Position numbers and translations under genes: made by a program
Assembly (NCBI GenBank): GCA_036625225.1
Contig: JAZKUF010000005.1
Coordinates: 186,001-250,000 of the forward strand
Direction of reading: 5' to 3'
DNA length: 64,000 bases
Origin: Accumulibacter jenkinsii
GTDB taxonomy: Bacteria; Pseudomonadota; Gammaproteobacteria; Burkholderiales; Rhodocyclaceae
Part shown: one piece after another, positions 18,819 through 27,448 of the stretch
Layout: every line of letters starts with the position of its first letter
How positions within the stretch are numbered: position 1 is the stretch's first letter
The notes under the pieces: generated by a model
The model's database searches: none
What the model was told of the DNA's origin: nothing
Seen by the model: only the letters and a program-made list of their open reading frames with translations

Positions 18819-19376
18819 ATGGAAAAAGGAACACAGCGTGCGCAAAGCTCCCGGCAACAGGATGCTCTCGCGCTTCTCGGCGCCGACCACCAAAAAGTGC
18901 AGAAGCTGTTCAAGGACTTCAAGAAGCTCAACACAGGCAGGGCGGTGGAGAGAGCCGGACTGGTCAAAATGGTCTGCGACGAACTGACCATTCATTCCCG
19001 GATCGAGGAAGAGATCTTCTATCCGGCGGTGCGGGAAGCGACCGGCGAAGCCGATCTGCTCGACGAGGCCGAAGTCGAACACGCCTGCATCAAGGATCTG
19101 GTCGAGCAACTCGAATCGATGGATCCCGGCAAGGATCTTTATGACGCGACCTTCACTGTCCTGGCAGAAAACGTCACCCATCACATCACGGAAGAAGAAG
19201 ACGAGCTGTTTCCGAAAGTCAAGCAATCGGATCTCGACCTTGTCGCCCTGGCAGAGCAGCTTCGCGAGCTCAAGGAAGAGCTCAAGGCGCAGCTGAGCAG
19301 CATTTCACCGATCGATGAGGACGATGAGGAAGACGACGACGAGGAAGATGTGCGCGCAGTCGCCGGCCGCCACTGA
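18819..19376 (+). CDS. hemerythrin-domain protein
   Basis: 185 residues, ATG 18819 behind ACAGGAGAG. Four-helix bundle with the di-iron ligand pattern of the HHE family: GADHQKVQKLF, ELTIHSRIEEEIFYPAV, EVEHACIKDL and VTHHITEEEDELFP. The last 25 residues are almost all Asp/Glu (DEDDEEDDDEED) before a short basic end, an unusual acidic tail. Such proteins bind O2 or NO, or hold iron, in the cytoplasm. It lies in a region of stress-related genes. Confidence 0.85.
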   Translation: MEKGTQRAQSSRQQDALALLGADHQKVQKLFKDFKKLNTGRAVERAGLVKMVCDELTIHSRIEEEIFYPAVREATGEADLLDEAEVEHACIKDLVEQLESMDPGKDLYDATFTVLAENVTHHITEEEDELFPKVKQSDLDLVALAEQLRELKEELKAQLSSISPIDEDDEEDDDEEDVRAVAGRH

Positions 19377-19519
19377 AGCCATTTCCTGCCGGGGGCCTGA
19401 AGGCCAGCTCCGGGCCACCGGCAGTTTCAATCTTCAAGGTCACGACCCGCAACGGTGCCGGGCATCTCGCACCCGCAGGGTGGTGCGGCAAGGTGCCGAT
19501 GGCCATACATCCACCGTGG

Positions 19520-19600
19520 ATAGCATGGAGAAAGGAATTGCGAGAGCAGGGACCGCCACGCGGTCCGCGCTATCCCTCCCCGGCCTGAAGGCCGGGGTTT
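19520..19600 (+). mobile_element. possible right end of an IS200/IS605-type element
   Basis: The stretch ending CCCTCCCCGGCCTGAAGGCC, then GGGGTTTCTCGCG, closely resembles the hairpin-bearing right ends of IS200/IS605 elements and the tails of their tnpB genes, as I remember them. No tnpA or tnpB gene is present, so this would be a relic or a small non-autonomous copy. The same sequence also works as a terminator; see the next entry. Confidence 0.35.
19578..19600 (+). terminator. hairpin followed by TTT
   Basis: Eight-base-pair stem CCCCGGCC/GGCCGGGG, loop TGAA, then TTT. It could end the hemerythrin transcript about 200 bases downstream of its stop, or be the subterminal hairpin of an IS605-like end. 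Confidence 0.5.
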
Positions 19601-19613
19601 CTCGCGTCAACTG

Positions 19614-19697
19614 ATGAAAGTCGTCGCATGGATTATCGGCATTATTTTTATCATCGGCCTCTTGGTGGTATCGGGCGTTCTCAAGCTCATCTTCTGA
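19614..19697 (+). CDS. small membrane peptide, 27 residues
   Basis: A 28-codon frame from ATG 19614: MKVVAWIIGIIFIIGLLVV followed by SGVLKLIF. It is one continuous hydrophobic helix with Lys at the start and near the end, and is richer in A+T than its surroundings. This composition makes chance less likely than for most short frames. No ribosome binding site is evident (CGTCAACTG), and a small stress peptide or holin-like peptide are only guesses. Confidence 0.45.
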   Translation: MKVVAWIIGIIFIIGLLVVSGVLKLIF

Positions 19698-19985
19698 TCA
19701 GCGGTCGCCGGGGAGCAGCCAGGCGTTTGCCTTGCGGTCGTACTCGCCCTCAGGCAGGCCGAACCCGGTTACCGGATCTTCGACAACGAGGCGGACGATT
19801 GCCGCAAGATCGTGCTGATTCCCGGCCTCCAGGGCCGAGGGCTCGGGCGGGACGGGGCCGTCGGCCGGGGGGCGGTGACCAGGCCGGCGAATTCGACAAC
19901 GCCCGCGGAATTGAGGCACAATCGATCGAACGGCAACTGCCCGGGTGCCGCTTCCCGCAGCGACTGCAGCCGCAGAGGAGATCCC

Positions 19986-20756
19986 ATGCACGACGACGAC
20001 CCGCCGAACGAGCGCGCGCCTGCCGCGGCCTCTGTCCTGCTGACCTCCGAGGGTGTCGAGGACGACCTGTGCGCCGGCGGGTCGGCAAACTCGCTGATCC
20101 GCGCGAGCCAGCTCGATGCACTCGATTTTCTCGCCTCAACCCTGGTGCACGACCTCTGCGGCCCGCTGCACAATGTGCAACTCAAGCTCAGCCTGCTGCA
20201 GGCGAGCATCGCCGAGGCCGAAGAGCGACCGGAGACCGCGGCGCTGCACCGCCGCTGCCTGGATTACGCGCAGGCCATGCAGCAGGAGGTCGGCAGGCTG
20301 CTGACCGGGATCCGGGAACTGCCCGGGCTTTTTTCGCCGCCAGGTCAAGAATCCTCGGGCGAGATCGATGTCGGTTCGCTGCTCGCCGAAGTCGTTCGCC
20401 TGATGACCCCGCAATGCCGGCTGAGGCGTCTGCGCTGCACCTGGCTGCTGCCGGCCGAAGCCTTGCCGGTCGAGGGGAAAAGGTCCGCGCTGCGTCTTGC
20501 CCTGCTCGTCCTTTTCGTCGCGCTGGTCAGGCATGCCAGGCGCGGCGGCGACCTGCACTGCGCGGCAAGAGCCTGCGGCGATCGCGTCGAGATCGTCTGG
20601 ACCGCCGAAGTTTGCCCCTTGCCCGTGCCGCTGCCCGGTCTGCTCGCCGCGCGACTCGTCATCGAATCCCAGCAGGGCGATTTTTCAGACCCCTGCCTGA
20701 CGGACGGAACGATTCACCTGCAGCTTTCGTTGCCGCTGCGGGGGCCTCCGTGCTGA
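19986..20756 (+). CDS. histidine-kinase-like protein without recognisable ATP-binding motifs
   Basis: 256 residues from ATG 19986 behind GAGGAG. Residues 50-110 resemble a dimerisation/phosphoacceptor domain: FLASTLVHDLCGPLHNVQLK has the H-box layout (His, then GPL). The second half has the length of a catalytic domain (LLAEVVRLMTPQCRLRRLRC and ending TIHLQLSLPL, like the last strand), but the Asn of the N-box and the DxGxG of the G-box are missing (LFVALVRHARRG is at the N-box place). It has no sensor domain or membrane segment. It may be a phosphatase, a phosphotransfer protein or a degenerate kinase. Confidence 0.65.
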   Translation: MHDDDPPNERAPAAASVLLTSEGVEDDLCAGGSANSLIRASQLDALDFLASTLVHDLCGPLHNVQLKLSLLQASIAEAEERPETAALHRRCLDYAQAMQQEVGRLLTGIRELPGLFSPPGQESSGEIDVGSLLAEVVRLMTPQCRLRRLRCTWLLPAEALPVEGKRSALRLALLVLFVALVRHARRGGDLHCAARACGDRVEIVWTAEVCPLPVPLPGLLAARLVIESQQGDFSDPCLTDGTIHLQLSLPLRGPPC

Positions 20757-21184
20757 TGATTTGTTGAGCGGGCATGGTTTCTCCTGCAGAAAGTTGCCAA
20801 AGGCAGGGAACCTTGCGCCGGCCTCGAAACGGATTTTTTGCCGGGTGCCTGTAGAATTTACAGCGGGGTGATGGTCACCCTGCAGGAAAAAATCCTCTTC
20901 ACCGGCTGGCCGGCCAGCGAAATGCGCGGAACCTGCCGCAGCATTGCTGCCCGTAATGACCTGCCACCATCAGCCTCGACATGAGTGACCGGGAGGGGAG
21001 GAAATCGGCTTTCCTCCCCTCCCGGTCAGGTGTCCGCATGCGTCAAGCCTCCGGGCTGTGGTCAGCCGCTGATTTATGGACTTCCCCGCCGGCATTGACC
21101 CATCCCGATCAATGATTGGGTCATTGGAGTTGCGCTCCGGGGCCGGACTACAGACGGCTGTGGCAATCGCTTAGGAAGGGGAAA
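20757..21184. other. 428-base region between convergent genes
   Basis: No supported gene. The only striking feature is the long hairpin at 20987-21027. Several short frames are chance products of GC-rich sequence. Confidence 0.5.
20987..21027. terminator. 18-base-pair perfect hairpin
   Basis: The arms GACCGGGAGGGGAGGAAA and its exact complement enclose a five-base loop (TCGGC). It lies between the converging kinase-like and KGG-protein genes and could stop transcription from either side, but has no T-run. The purine-rich/pyrimidine-rich arms are unusual. Confidence 0.6.
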
Positions 21185-21613
21185 TTACCCCCTCTTTCGC
21201 TGCCCGGATGGTTTCCCGGAGGTGGACTGCTGCGAAGACTCTGCGTCCTCATCATTCGCCGATTGGCGGCTTTCCCCGCCCTTGCGGCCGATCTCGGACA
21301 TGTGCTCGCGGTCCTGGCTGACTGCCTTGCCGCCTTTCTGGCCCGCGCGGCTGGCTTCGTCGGAATCGAACTCATGGGCCGTTCCCTTCTCATGGGCAAC
21401 CTGTCCGCCCTTCTGGCCGGCGCGGCTGGCCTCGTCGGAATCGAACTCGTGGGCCATTCCCTTCTCATGGGCAGCACGACCGCCCTGGCTTGCGATTTCC
21501 CGTTGTTTTTCTTCGGGCATTCCCGCAAAGCCGCGCTTGCTGCTGCCCGGGTCTTCGTCCTTCTGGGAACTGCTACTGCTTTTCTGCTTGCTGCTGTCTT
21601 GATTTGAAGCCAT
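21185..21613 (-). CDS. KGG-repeat general stress protein
   Basis: 142 residues, start ATG 21613 behind AAGGAG. Very hydrophilic, Ser/Lys/Glu-rich, with the stress-protein KGG motif repeated: RGFAGMPEEKQREIASQGG, then two near-identical 25-residue units AHEKG(M/T)AHEFDSDEASRAGQKGG, and MSEIGRKGGES. These are the hallmarks of YciG/KGG-type proteins, which are intrinsically disordered and made under osmotic, starvation or stationary-phase stress. The unit duplication is also visible in the DNA at about 21330-21480. Longer starts upstream are not supported. Confidence 0.85.
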   Translation of the reverse strand: MASNQDSSKQKSSSSSQKDEDPGSSKRGFAGMPEEKQREIASQGGRAAHEKGMAHEFDSDEASRAGQKGGQVAHEKGTAHEFDSDEASRAGQKGGKAVSQDREHMSEIGRKGGESRQSANDEDAESSQQSTSGKPSGQRKRG

Positions 21614-21980
21614 GTCGAACTCCTTTCCCTGCGTTGAATTTCCCGAAAGATCTACCTCTTGCAAAGCGACTGTGACCACTGGCAAGGAGGCGGATTCTCG
21701 GAAGCCTGTGCGGTGCCGATCCACGGCGCCCGCATTCATAAGAAAAAATTCACCCGAATCGATAGGGTGCAGCTCTTCCTGGTCACGGTTTTTCGGTCTT
21801 CAGTGGAAAAGTATGGGCAATGCCGACACGATCACCCTCTGCTGCAACCGCCAAACCGTGCGAGATGTCTGGCAATTTGTGTGCCGCACAAAAAGCGACG
21901 AGCCGCCCTTTCTGGCACAGCCATTGCTCGGTTGGACTCGCGGCGCTGCCGCTCACCCCTACCGACGATCCAGGAGGAAC
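21614..21980. other. 367-base divergent control region
   Basis: Lies between the KGG protein (leftward) and the phospholipase D gene (rightward). Moderately A+T-rich for this DNA (for example at 21737-21760). It must hold promoters for both genes; no site matches a sigma-70 or sigma-54 consensus well enough to list. Open frames through it are chance extensions. Confidence 0.4.
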
Positions 21981-24206
21981 ATGTCCTACGAACCCCCGCT
22001 CCGGAAAGCGGTCGCGGCTTCACTGGCAGCCCCCAGCGAGCCAAGGCTGCGATCCGGAAGATCGCCGGCGATTGCCGAAAAGGGTCGCAACTGCAGCGCC
22101 ATCGAGCACGCGCGGCGAGCGGCGGTGCTGATCGATGCCCAAGCCTATTTTCAGGCTTTCAAGCAGGCGGCGGAACCGGCGCAGCGTTCGATCCTCATCC
22201 TCGCCTGGGACTTCAACAGCGAGACCCGGCTCCATTACGACCCGGTGGGACACGGCGGCGCGCCAGCCGAACTCGGCGACTTCCTCAACTGGCTGGTCAA
22301 GCGCCGGCGCACCTTGCAGGTCCATGTCCTCGACTGGGACTATCCGATGGTCTTCGGCACCGATCGCGAGTTCCCGCCGGTTTTCGGGCTGGGCTGGCAA
22401 GCCCGCCGGCGAGTCCATCTGCGCTATGACAACACCCATCCCGTCGGCGGATCGCACCATCAAAAGATCGTCGTCATCGACGACGCGATGGCTTTCGTCG
22501 GCGGCATCGACCTCACCTGCCGACGCTGGGATACGCCGGCGCATGGCGCGTGCGACCCGCGGCGCGTCTACGGCGACGACGCCTATCCGCCTTTCCACGA
22601 CCTGATGATCGCGGTCGATGGCGAGACGGCCAAAGCCCTCGGCCGAATCGCTCGCAGTCGCTGGTTCGGCGCCACCCGGCACATCCTGCTGCCGGTCGTC
22701 GGGGTGAGCGAGGATCCCTGGCCGCCATCCCTGCGGCCCGACTTCAACGATGTCGAAGTGGCTATCGCCTGCACCGCACCGCCGGTGGGCGAGCGGCCGG
22801 GGGTGCGAGAAGTCGAAACCCTGTATCTCGACATGATTGCCGCGGCCCGGCGTTCGATCTATATCGAGAACCAGTATTTCACTGCGCACCGGCTCGCCGA
22901 GGCGCTGGCGGCGCGCCTCGGCGAAGCCGACGGCCCGCAAATTGTCCTCGTTCTACGGCTGCTCAGCCACGGCTGGCTCGAAGAACACACCATGCACGTG
23001 CTGCGCGCACGCCTGCTCAAGCAGCTCGCCAACGCCGACCGCTACCATCGTTTTCACGTCTATTACCCCTACATCGATGGCCTCAAGGAGGACACCTGCA
23101 TCGACGTGCATGCCAAGATGATGATCGTGGACGACGACATCCTGCGCATCGGTTCGGCCAATCTGTGCAACCGTTCGATGGGCATGGATACCGAATGTGA
23201 TCTGGCGATCGAAGCCCGCGGTCGCGATGACGTCCGCGCGATCATCCGCAGCATTCGCCATCGCCTGCTCGCCGAGCATCTGGAGTCAACCGAGCAACGG
23301 GTGTCCGAAGAAGTGCAGCGCCTCGGCACCCTGCCGCCCGTGATTGCTGCCCTGGGCCAGCAGACGCGAACGCTGAAGGTGCTCGAAGAGCTGCCGGAAT
23401 GGTCGGAGCCGGTGGTCAGCCTGGCCGAAATCGCCGATCCCGAACGGCCGGTGACGCTCGATGAACTCGTCGGCCAGATCAGTCCCGCGCCGCCGCCGCA
23501 GCGAGCGGGTCCGGCCTGGGGCAGGCTGCTGCTGTTCGCCGGCGCCATCATGGGCCTCGCCGCCGTCTGGCGCTATTCTCCGCTCGCCGATCTCCTGACT
23601 GCCGAACAGGTGAGCAGCTGGGCGCGCCAGTTCGCCGGTCAGCCGTGGGCCCCGCTGTTCATCCTGGCGGCCTACACGCCGGCGTGTTTCATCCTCTTTC
23701 CGCGGCCGCTGATCACCCTCACCGCGGTCATCGCCTTCGGGCCCGGGTCAGGCTTCTTCTACGCCATGTCGGGCATCCTGCTCGCCGCGCTGGTGACCTA
23801 CGTCGCCGGCCGGCAGCTCTCGCGCGATGTCGTCCGCCGCCTTGCCGGCGAGCGACTCAATGCCGTCACGCAGGCGCTGCGCAGGCGCGGGCTGCTGGCG
23901 GTGACGGCGCTGCGTCTGGTTCCCCTGGCGCCCTTCGCGGTCGAGGGTCTGGTGGCCGGAGCTATCCATATCAAGCTCTGGGAATTCATGCTCGGTACCT
24001 TCATCGGGATGCTGCCGGGGACGCTCGCGGCGACCCTGTTCGGGGAGCAGATCGAAGCGGCGCTGCACGATCCGGGCAGAATCAACTACGGCTTGCTGGC
24101 CACCATCGTCATCGCCCTCGCGGCGCTGACCCTGGTCGTCCGGCGGCAGTTTTTCTCCCGGCCGAAACAGGCGGCGCATGGCAGGCCGGGCGAACGAACT
24201 CGCTAA
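21981..24206 (+). CDS. phospholipase D / cardiolipin-synthase-like protein with VTT membrane domain
   Basis: 741 residues, ATG 21981 behind CAGGAGGAAC. Two HKD motifs of the PLD superfamily: HHQKIVVIDD with the second His at residue 160, followed by GGIDL, and HAKMMIVDDDILRIGSANL from His377. Both are complete, so the enzyme should be active. Residues 520-730 are membrane helices of the VTT/DedA (SNARE-associated) type: FILFPRPLITLTAVIAFGP and the later LRLVPLAPFAVEGLVAG. This PLD plus VTT arrangement is known in proteobacterial transphosphatidylases that may make cardiolipin. The next gene overlaps by 29 bases. Confidence 0.88.
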   Translation: MSYEPPLRKAVAASLAAPSEPRLRSGRSPAIAEKGRNCSAIEHARRAAVLIDAQAYFQAFKQAAEPAQRSILILAWDFNSETRLHYDPVGHGGAPAELGDFLNWLVKRRRTLQVHVLDWDYPMVFGTDREFPPVFGLGWQARRRVHLRYDNTHPVGGSHHQKIVVIDDAMAFVGGIDLTCRRWDTPAHGACDPRRVYGDDAYPPFHDLMIAVDGETAKALGRIARSRWFGATRHILLPVVGVSEDPWPPSLRPDFNDVEVAIACTAPPVGERPGVREVETLYLDMIAAARRSIYIENQYFTAHRLAEALAARLGEADGPQIVLVLRLLSHGWLEEHTMHVLRARLLKQLANADRYHRFHVYYPYIDGLKEDTCIDVHAKMMIVDDDILRIGSANLCNRSMGMDTECDLAIEARGRDDVRAIIRSIRHRLLAEHLESTEQRVSEEVQRLGTLPPVIAALGQQTRTLKVLEELPEWSEPVVSLAEIADPERPVTLDELVGQISPAPPPQRAGPAWGRLLLFAGAIMGLAAVWRYSPLADLLTAEQVSSWARQFAGQPWAPLFILAAYTPACFILFPRPLITLTAVIAFGPGSGFFYAMSGILLAALVTYVAGRQLSRDVVRRLAGERLNAVTQALRRRGLLAVTALRLVPLAPFAVEGLVAGAIHIKLWEFMLGTFIGMLPGTLAATLFGEQIEAALHDPGRINYGLLATIVIALAALTLVVRRQFFSRPKQAAHGRPGERTR

Positions 24207-24987
24207 CTGGCGAAGCCTGCACGCGCAACTCGGTCCCGATTGCCTGCGGATCGCTTCGTACAATATTCACTGTTGCATCGGAGCCGACCGGCAATGCCAT
24301 CCCGGACGGGTGGCGCACGTGCTCGACGAACTCGGCTGCGACACCATTGGCCTGCAGGAAGTCAATAATCAGCCCGGTGACCGGGAGGATTCGATGCAGC
24401 TCGATTTCCTCTCGCGGGTGATGCAGATGGAGAGCGTTGCCGGTCTCGACCTGATCCGCCACCACGGCCACTTCGGCAACGCCTTGCTGACCAGCCGCCG
24501 GGTGCTGGAGGTGGCTCGCCACGACTTAAGCTACGAGTCGCGCGAGCCGCGCGGCGCGCTCGACGTGACGCTCGATGTCGCCGGACAGCGCGTGCGCGTG
24601 ATCGTCACCCACCTGGGCCTGCGACCGGCGGAGCGGCGCTACCAGGTGCGCGGCATGCTGCGTCTGCTGCACGCCATTCCGTCCGAACAGCGGGTGGTCG
24701 TGCTCGGCGACATCAACGAATGGTTGCCGCTGAGCCGGCCGCTGCGCTGGCTGCACGGCATGCTCGGCCGCAGCCCGGCCGAACGCTCGTTTCCGGCCCG
24801 TTTTCCGGCTTTCGCGCTCGACCGCGTCTGGGTGCGGCCACGCGGTGCCCTGCTCGCCTTCGGGGTGCACCGTTCGGAAGCCGCGCGGCAGGCCTCCGAT
24901 CACTTGCCGGTGAAGGCCATCGTCGCTACCCGGGAGGCGGGGACGAGCGCCATGACCGGTTTGCTGAGAGGCTCCCCGAGCGCCTGA
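24178..24987 (+). CDS. endonuclease/exonuclease/phosphatase-family hydrolase
   Basis: 269 residues. Motifs of the EEP fold are in order: SYNIHCCIG (metal/active-site Asn), GLQEVNN (metal-binding Glu), VTHLGL, LGDINEW (Asp/Asn pair) and ASDHLPV (catalytic Asp-His). It starts inside the end of the PLD gene, so translation is probably coupled. The pair mirrors the enterobacterial ybhP-ybhO (EEP beside cardiolipin synthase B), so a role in phospholipid metabolism is more likely than nuclease activity, but the substrate is not shown. Confidence 0.82.
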   Translation: MAGRANELANWRSLHAQLGPDCLRIASYNIHCCIGADRQCHPGRVAHVLDELGCDTIGLQEVNNQPGDREDSMQLDFLSRVMQMESVAGLDLIRHHGHFGNALLTSRRVLEVARHDLSYESREPRGALDVTLDVAGQRVRVIVTHLGLRPAERRYQVRGMLRLLHAIPSEQRVVVLGDINEWLPLSRPLRWLHGMLGRSPAERSFPARFPAFALDRVWVRPRGALLAFGVHRSEAARQASDHLPVKAIVATREAGTSAMTGLLRGSPSA

Positions 24988-25056
24988 AGGCGATTCGCCG
25001 CGCGGGGAGGAAGGGAGTAGCCCGTGCAGCGGAACGGCTGCAGCAGCGGACCGCGC

Positions 25057-25815
25057 TCAGGCAGAGGTCAGGCCGTTGCGGATGGCGTACTTGGTGAGAT
25101 CGGCGACGCTGTGCAGGTCGAGCTTGCGCATGATGTTGCGGCGATGAACTTCGACCGTCGAGGGCGCGAGATGAAGACGGTCGGCGATTTCCGGCGACGT
25201 GCGACCGTCGGCGATCAACTGCAGCACCTGCCGTTCGCGCGACCCCAGCCGGGGCGTCACGAGCGAGCGCAAGGACCCGTCGCGGCAGGCCTCGGTGATA
25301 CTGGCGGCGGCGTCCGGGCAGAGGTAGGTCCGATTCGTCTGCACCGCCCGGATGGCCCGCAACAACTCGTCGCCGGCGCCGGCCTTGGTGACGTAGCCGG
25401 CGGCACCGGCGCTCAACATGTCGAGCACGAAATGCTGGTCGGCGAAAGCCGACAGGGCGATGACCTTGATCCGCGGGTTGATGCCGCGCAGCTGCCGGGT
25501 GGCTTCGATGCCGTCCATTCCCGGCATGTTGATGTCCATGCACACGATGTCGGGTTCGTGCTGGCGGACGCTGCGGATGAGTTCCTGACCGTCGCCGACT
25601 GCGGCAACGATCTCCAGGTCGGCGATCTTTTCGAGCAGCGTTCCCAGGGCTTCGCGAAACATCCGGTGATCGTCGGCAAGCACGATGCGGACTCGCTTCC
25701 TCGCCCGTTCCGAGGAAGCCTCCCGCAGCTTCTCCTGCGGCGCCGGGGTCGCCGCGAGCGCTGTTTCACGCTCGGCCGCCGCCGCCGGCCGGATAGGCTT
25801 TTCGCTTGGCACCAT
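25057..25815 (-). CDS. LuxR/NarL-type response regulator
   Basis: 252 residues from ATG 25815 behind AAGGGTG; the frame is open further upstream but through sequence without a start site. After a roughly 40-residue Ala/Glu-rich extension comes a receiver domain: RIVLADDHRMFREAL (acidic pair), DIVCMDINMPGMDG (phosphorylation Asp), VIALSAFAD and GAAGYVTKAGAG (Lys). The C-terminal HTH has SRERQVLQLIADGRTSPEIA and STVEVHRRNIMRKLDL. The partner kinase is not next to it. The gene could answer to the kinase-like protein at 19986, but nothing shows this. Confidence 0.9.
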   Translation of the reverse strand: MVPSEKPIRPAAAAERETALAATPAPQEKLREASSERARKRVRIVLADDHRMFREALGTLLEKIADLEIVAAVGDGQELIRSVRQHEPDIVCMDINMPGMDGIEATRQLRGINPRIKVIALSAFADQHFVLDMLSAGAAGYVTKAGAGDELLRAIRAVQTNRTYLCPDAAASITEACRDGSLRSLVTPRLGSRERQVLQLIADGRTSPEIADRLHLAPSTVEVHRRNIMRKLDLHSVADLTKYAIRNGLTSA

Positions 25816-25937
25816 CGCACCCTTGTTTGCAATGACGGCGATTCTATTCCAGATATCCGGTGGATGAAAGCGCTGGCCTTGCTGCCAGCAGTTCGACATT
25901 CAACTCCGGTCAGCGGCCCGTTGACCAGACTGCGCTC

Positions 25938-25963
25938 GCTCTCGCCAGGAATCTGGCGAGAGC
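25938..25963 (-). terminator. hairpin downstream of arsJ
   Basis: Perfect 11-base-pair stem GCTCTCGCCAG/CTGGCGAGAGC with a GAAT loop, about 105 bases after the arsJ stop in the direction of its transcription. No T-run follows, so it may be a pause or processing signal. Confidence 0.4.
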
Positions 25964-26067
25964 CTTGGACACGGCGAGCATGGTCCTCCCTTCGACAGCC
26001 AGGCGCTCCGTGCCAGGGCCATCATCCGCAGCAGCGAAGCCGCCCCATAAAGTTGGGCAGGAATTCC

Positions 26068-27360
26068 CTAATCCCCCATCTCGCCGAGCTTGATCGGCTT
26101 CGATCTCGGGCCGGTGTGGCGCGGCAGGAGGAGCGACAGCAGGCCGGCGACGAGGACGAAAGCAGCCGACGCCCACAGGCAGGCGATCAAACCGTTGCTC
26201 GGGCCGCTCTGAACCCCCCACTGGTAGAGCGCCCCCGAAAGCACCGTTCCCGCCAGGCGGCCCATGGCGTTGGCCATATAGTAGAAACCGACGCTCATTG
26301 CCACCTTGTCGCTGTCGGTGTAGGCCAGGATCAGGTACGAATGGACCGCCGAGTTCAGCGCAAAAACCGTCCCAAAGATGATCAAACCGGCAACCACCAC
26401 GGTACTCGGTGCCACCCCGGCACTGAGCCCCAGCGCAATGCCGGCCGGTAGCGCCGCGAGGACGAAAGCCAGGATGGTCGCGGTTCGCCCGTCCGGTTCG
26501 TGCTGCCCCTCGACGCGGCTGCGCAAGAGGCCGGGGGTCGCCGCCTGAACGATGCCATAACCGATGACCCAGACCGCCAGAAACCCCCCGGATTGCCAGA
26601 AGGTCCAGCCGAGCACGCTCGACAGGAAGACCGGCAGGCCGACGACGAACCAGACGTCACGCGCCCCGAAGAGGAAGATGCGCGCCGCCGCGAGCTTGTT
26701 GACCGCGGCGTTACGCGAAAACATCTGCCCGAACTTCGCTTTCCGGTTGGCTTCGCCAAGTCCGCCGCGCATCAGCAAGGCGGCGAGGAGGAGAGTGACA
26801 CCCACCAGCCCCACGAGCAGTTTCAACGCCGTCTGAAAGTCGAGCAGGGTGAGGAGCAAGCCGCCCAGAAAGAAACCGACCCCCTTCAAGGCGTTCTTCG
26901 ACCCGGTCAGGATCGCCACCCAGCGGTATAGTGTCGCCGAGGCATTCTCCGGCACGATCAGCTTGACGGCGCTCTTCGAACTCATCTTGGTCATGTCCTT
27001 GGCGATCCCGCTCAGTGCCTGCGAGGCCATGACCCAGGCGACGACGAGCCAGGACTGCGGCGCAAAGGCGAGCATCGACAGCGCCGCGAGTTGTGTACCG
27101 AGACCGAGGAACAGCGTCGTCTTGAGCCCGAAGCGGGCGCCGATGTAACCGCCGAAGAGATTGGTCAGGATGCCGAAAACTTCGTAAAAGATGAACAGCG
27201 AAGCAACCGCAAGCGGCGTGTAGCCCAGATTGTAGAAATAGAACAGCACCAGCATGCGGGTGGCGCCATCGGTCACCGTATCGGACCAGTAGGCGGCGGT
27301 GACCAGGATATAGTTGCGCAGGCCGGCAGCCGGGGGCGTCGCTGCGGATGAATCGCTCAT
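26068..27360 (-). CDS. arsJ: organoarsenical efflux MFS transporter ArsJ
   Basis: 430 residues, 11-12 membrane helices, ATG 27360 behind TGGAGAAG. The N-terminal LRNYILVTAAYWSDTVTDGA and following RMLVLFYFYNLGYTP, and the internal GIAKDMTKMSSKSAVK, are characteristic of ArsJ. In the described pathway the adjacent GAPDH couples arsenate to glyceraldehyde-3-phosphate, giving 1-arseno-3-phosphoglycerate, which ArsJ exports and which then breaks down outside, so arsenate is removed. The GAPDH gene lies 88 bases upstream on the same strand, as in known arsJ operons. No arsR regulator is seen next to it. Confidence 0.93.
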   Translation of the reverse strand: MSDSSAATPPAAGLRNYILVTAAYWSDTVTDGATRMLVLFYFYNLGYTPLAVASLFIFYEVFGILTNLFGGYIGARFGLKTTLFLGLGTQLAALSMLAFAPQSWLVVAWVMASQALSGIAKDMTKMSSKSAVKLIVPENASATLYRWVAILTGSKNALKGVGFFLGGLLLTLLDFQTALKLLVGLVGVTLLLAALLMRGGLGEANRKAKFGQMFSRNAAVNKLAAARIFLFGARDVWFVVGLPVFLSSVLGWTFWQSGGFLAVWVIGYGIVQAATPGLLRSRVEGQHEPDGRTATILAFVLAALPAGIALGLSAGVAPSTVVVAGLIIFGTVFALNSAVHSYLILAYTDSDKVAMSVGFYYMANAMGRLAGTVLSGALYQWGVQSGPSNGLIACLWASAAFVLVAGLLSLLLPRHTGPRSKPIKLGEMGD

Positions 27361-27448
27361 CGTCGTCTTCTCCAGTGGGGTACGGATACGCCGGAGCCGT
27401 CATCCGCGTCGTGGCGTGACCGCACCGGCAGCGATGTCGGGAAGCGCC

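Noticed and set aside
25024..26451. Plus-strand frame of 475 codons
   Set aside because: Antisense to the response regulator and arsJ; no family features.
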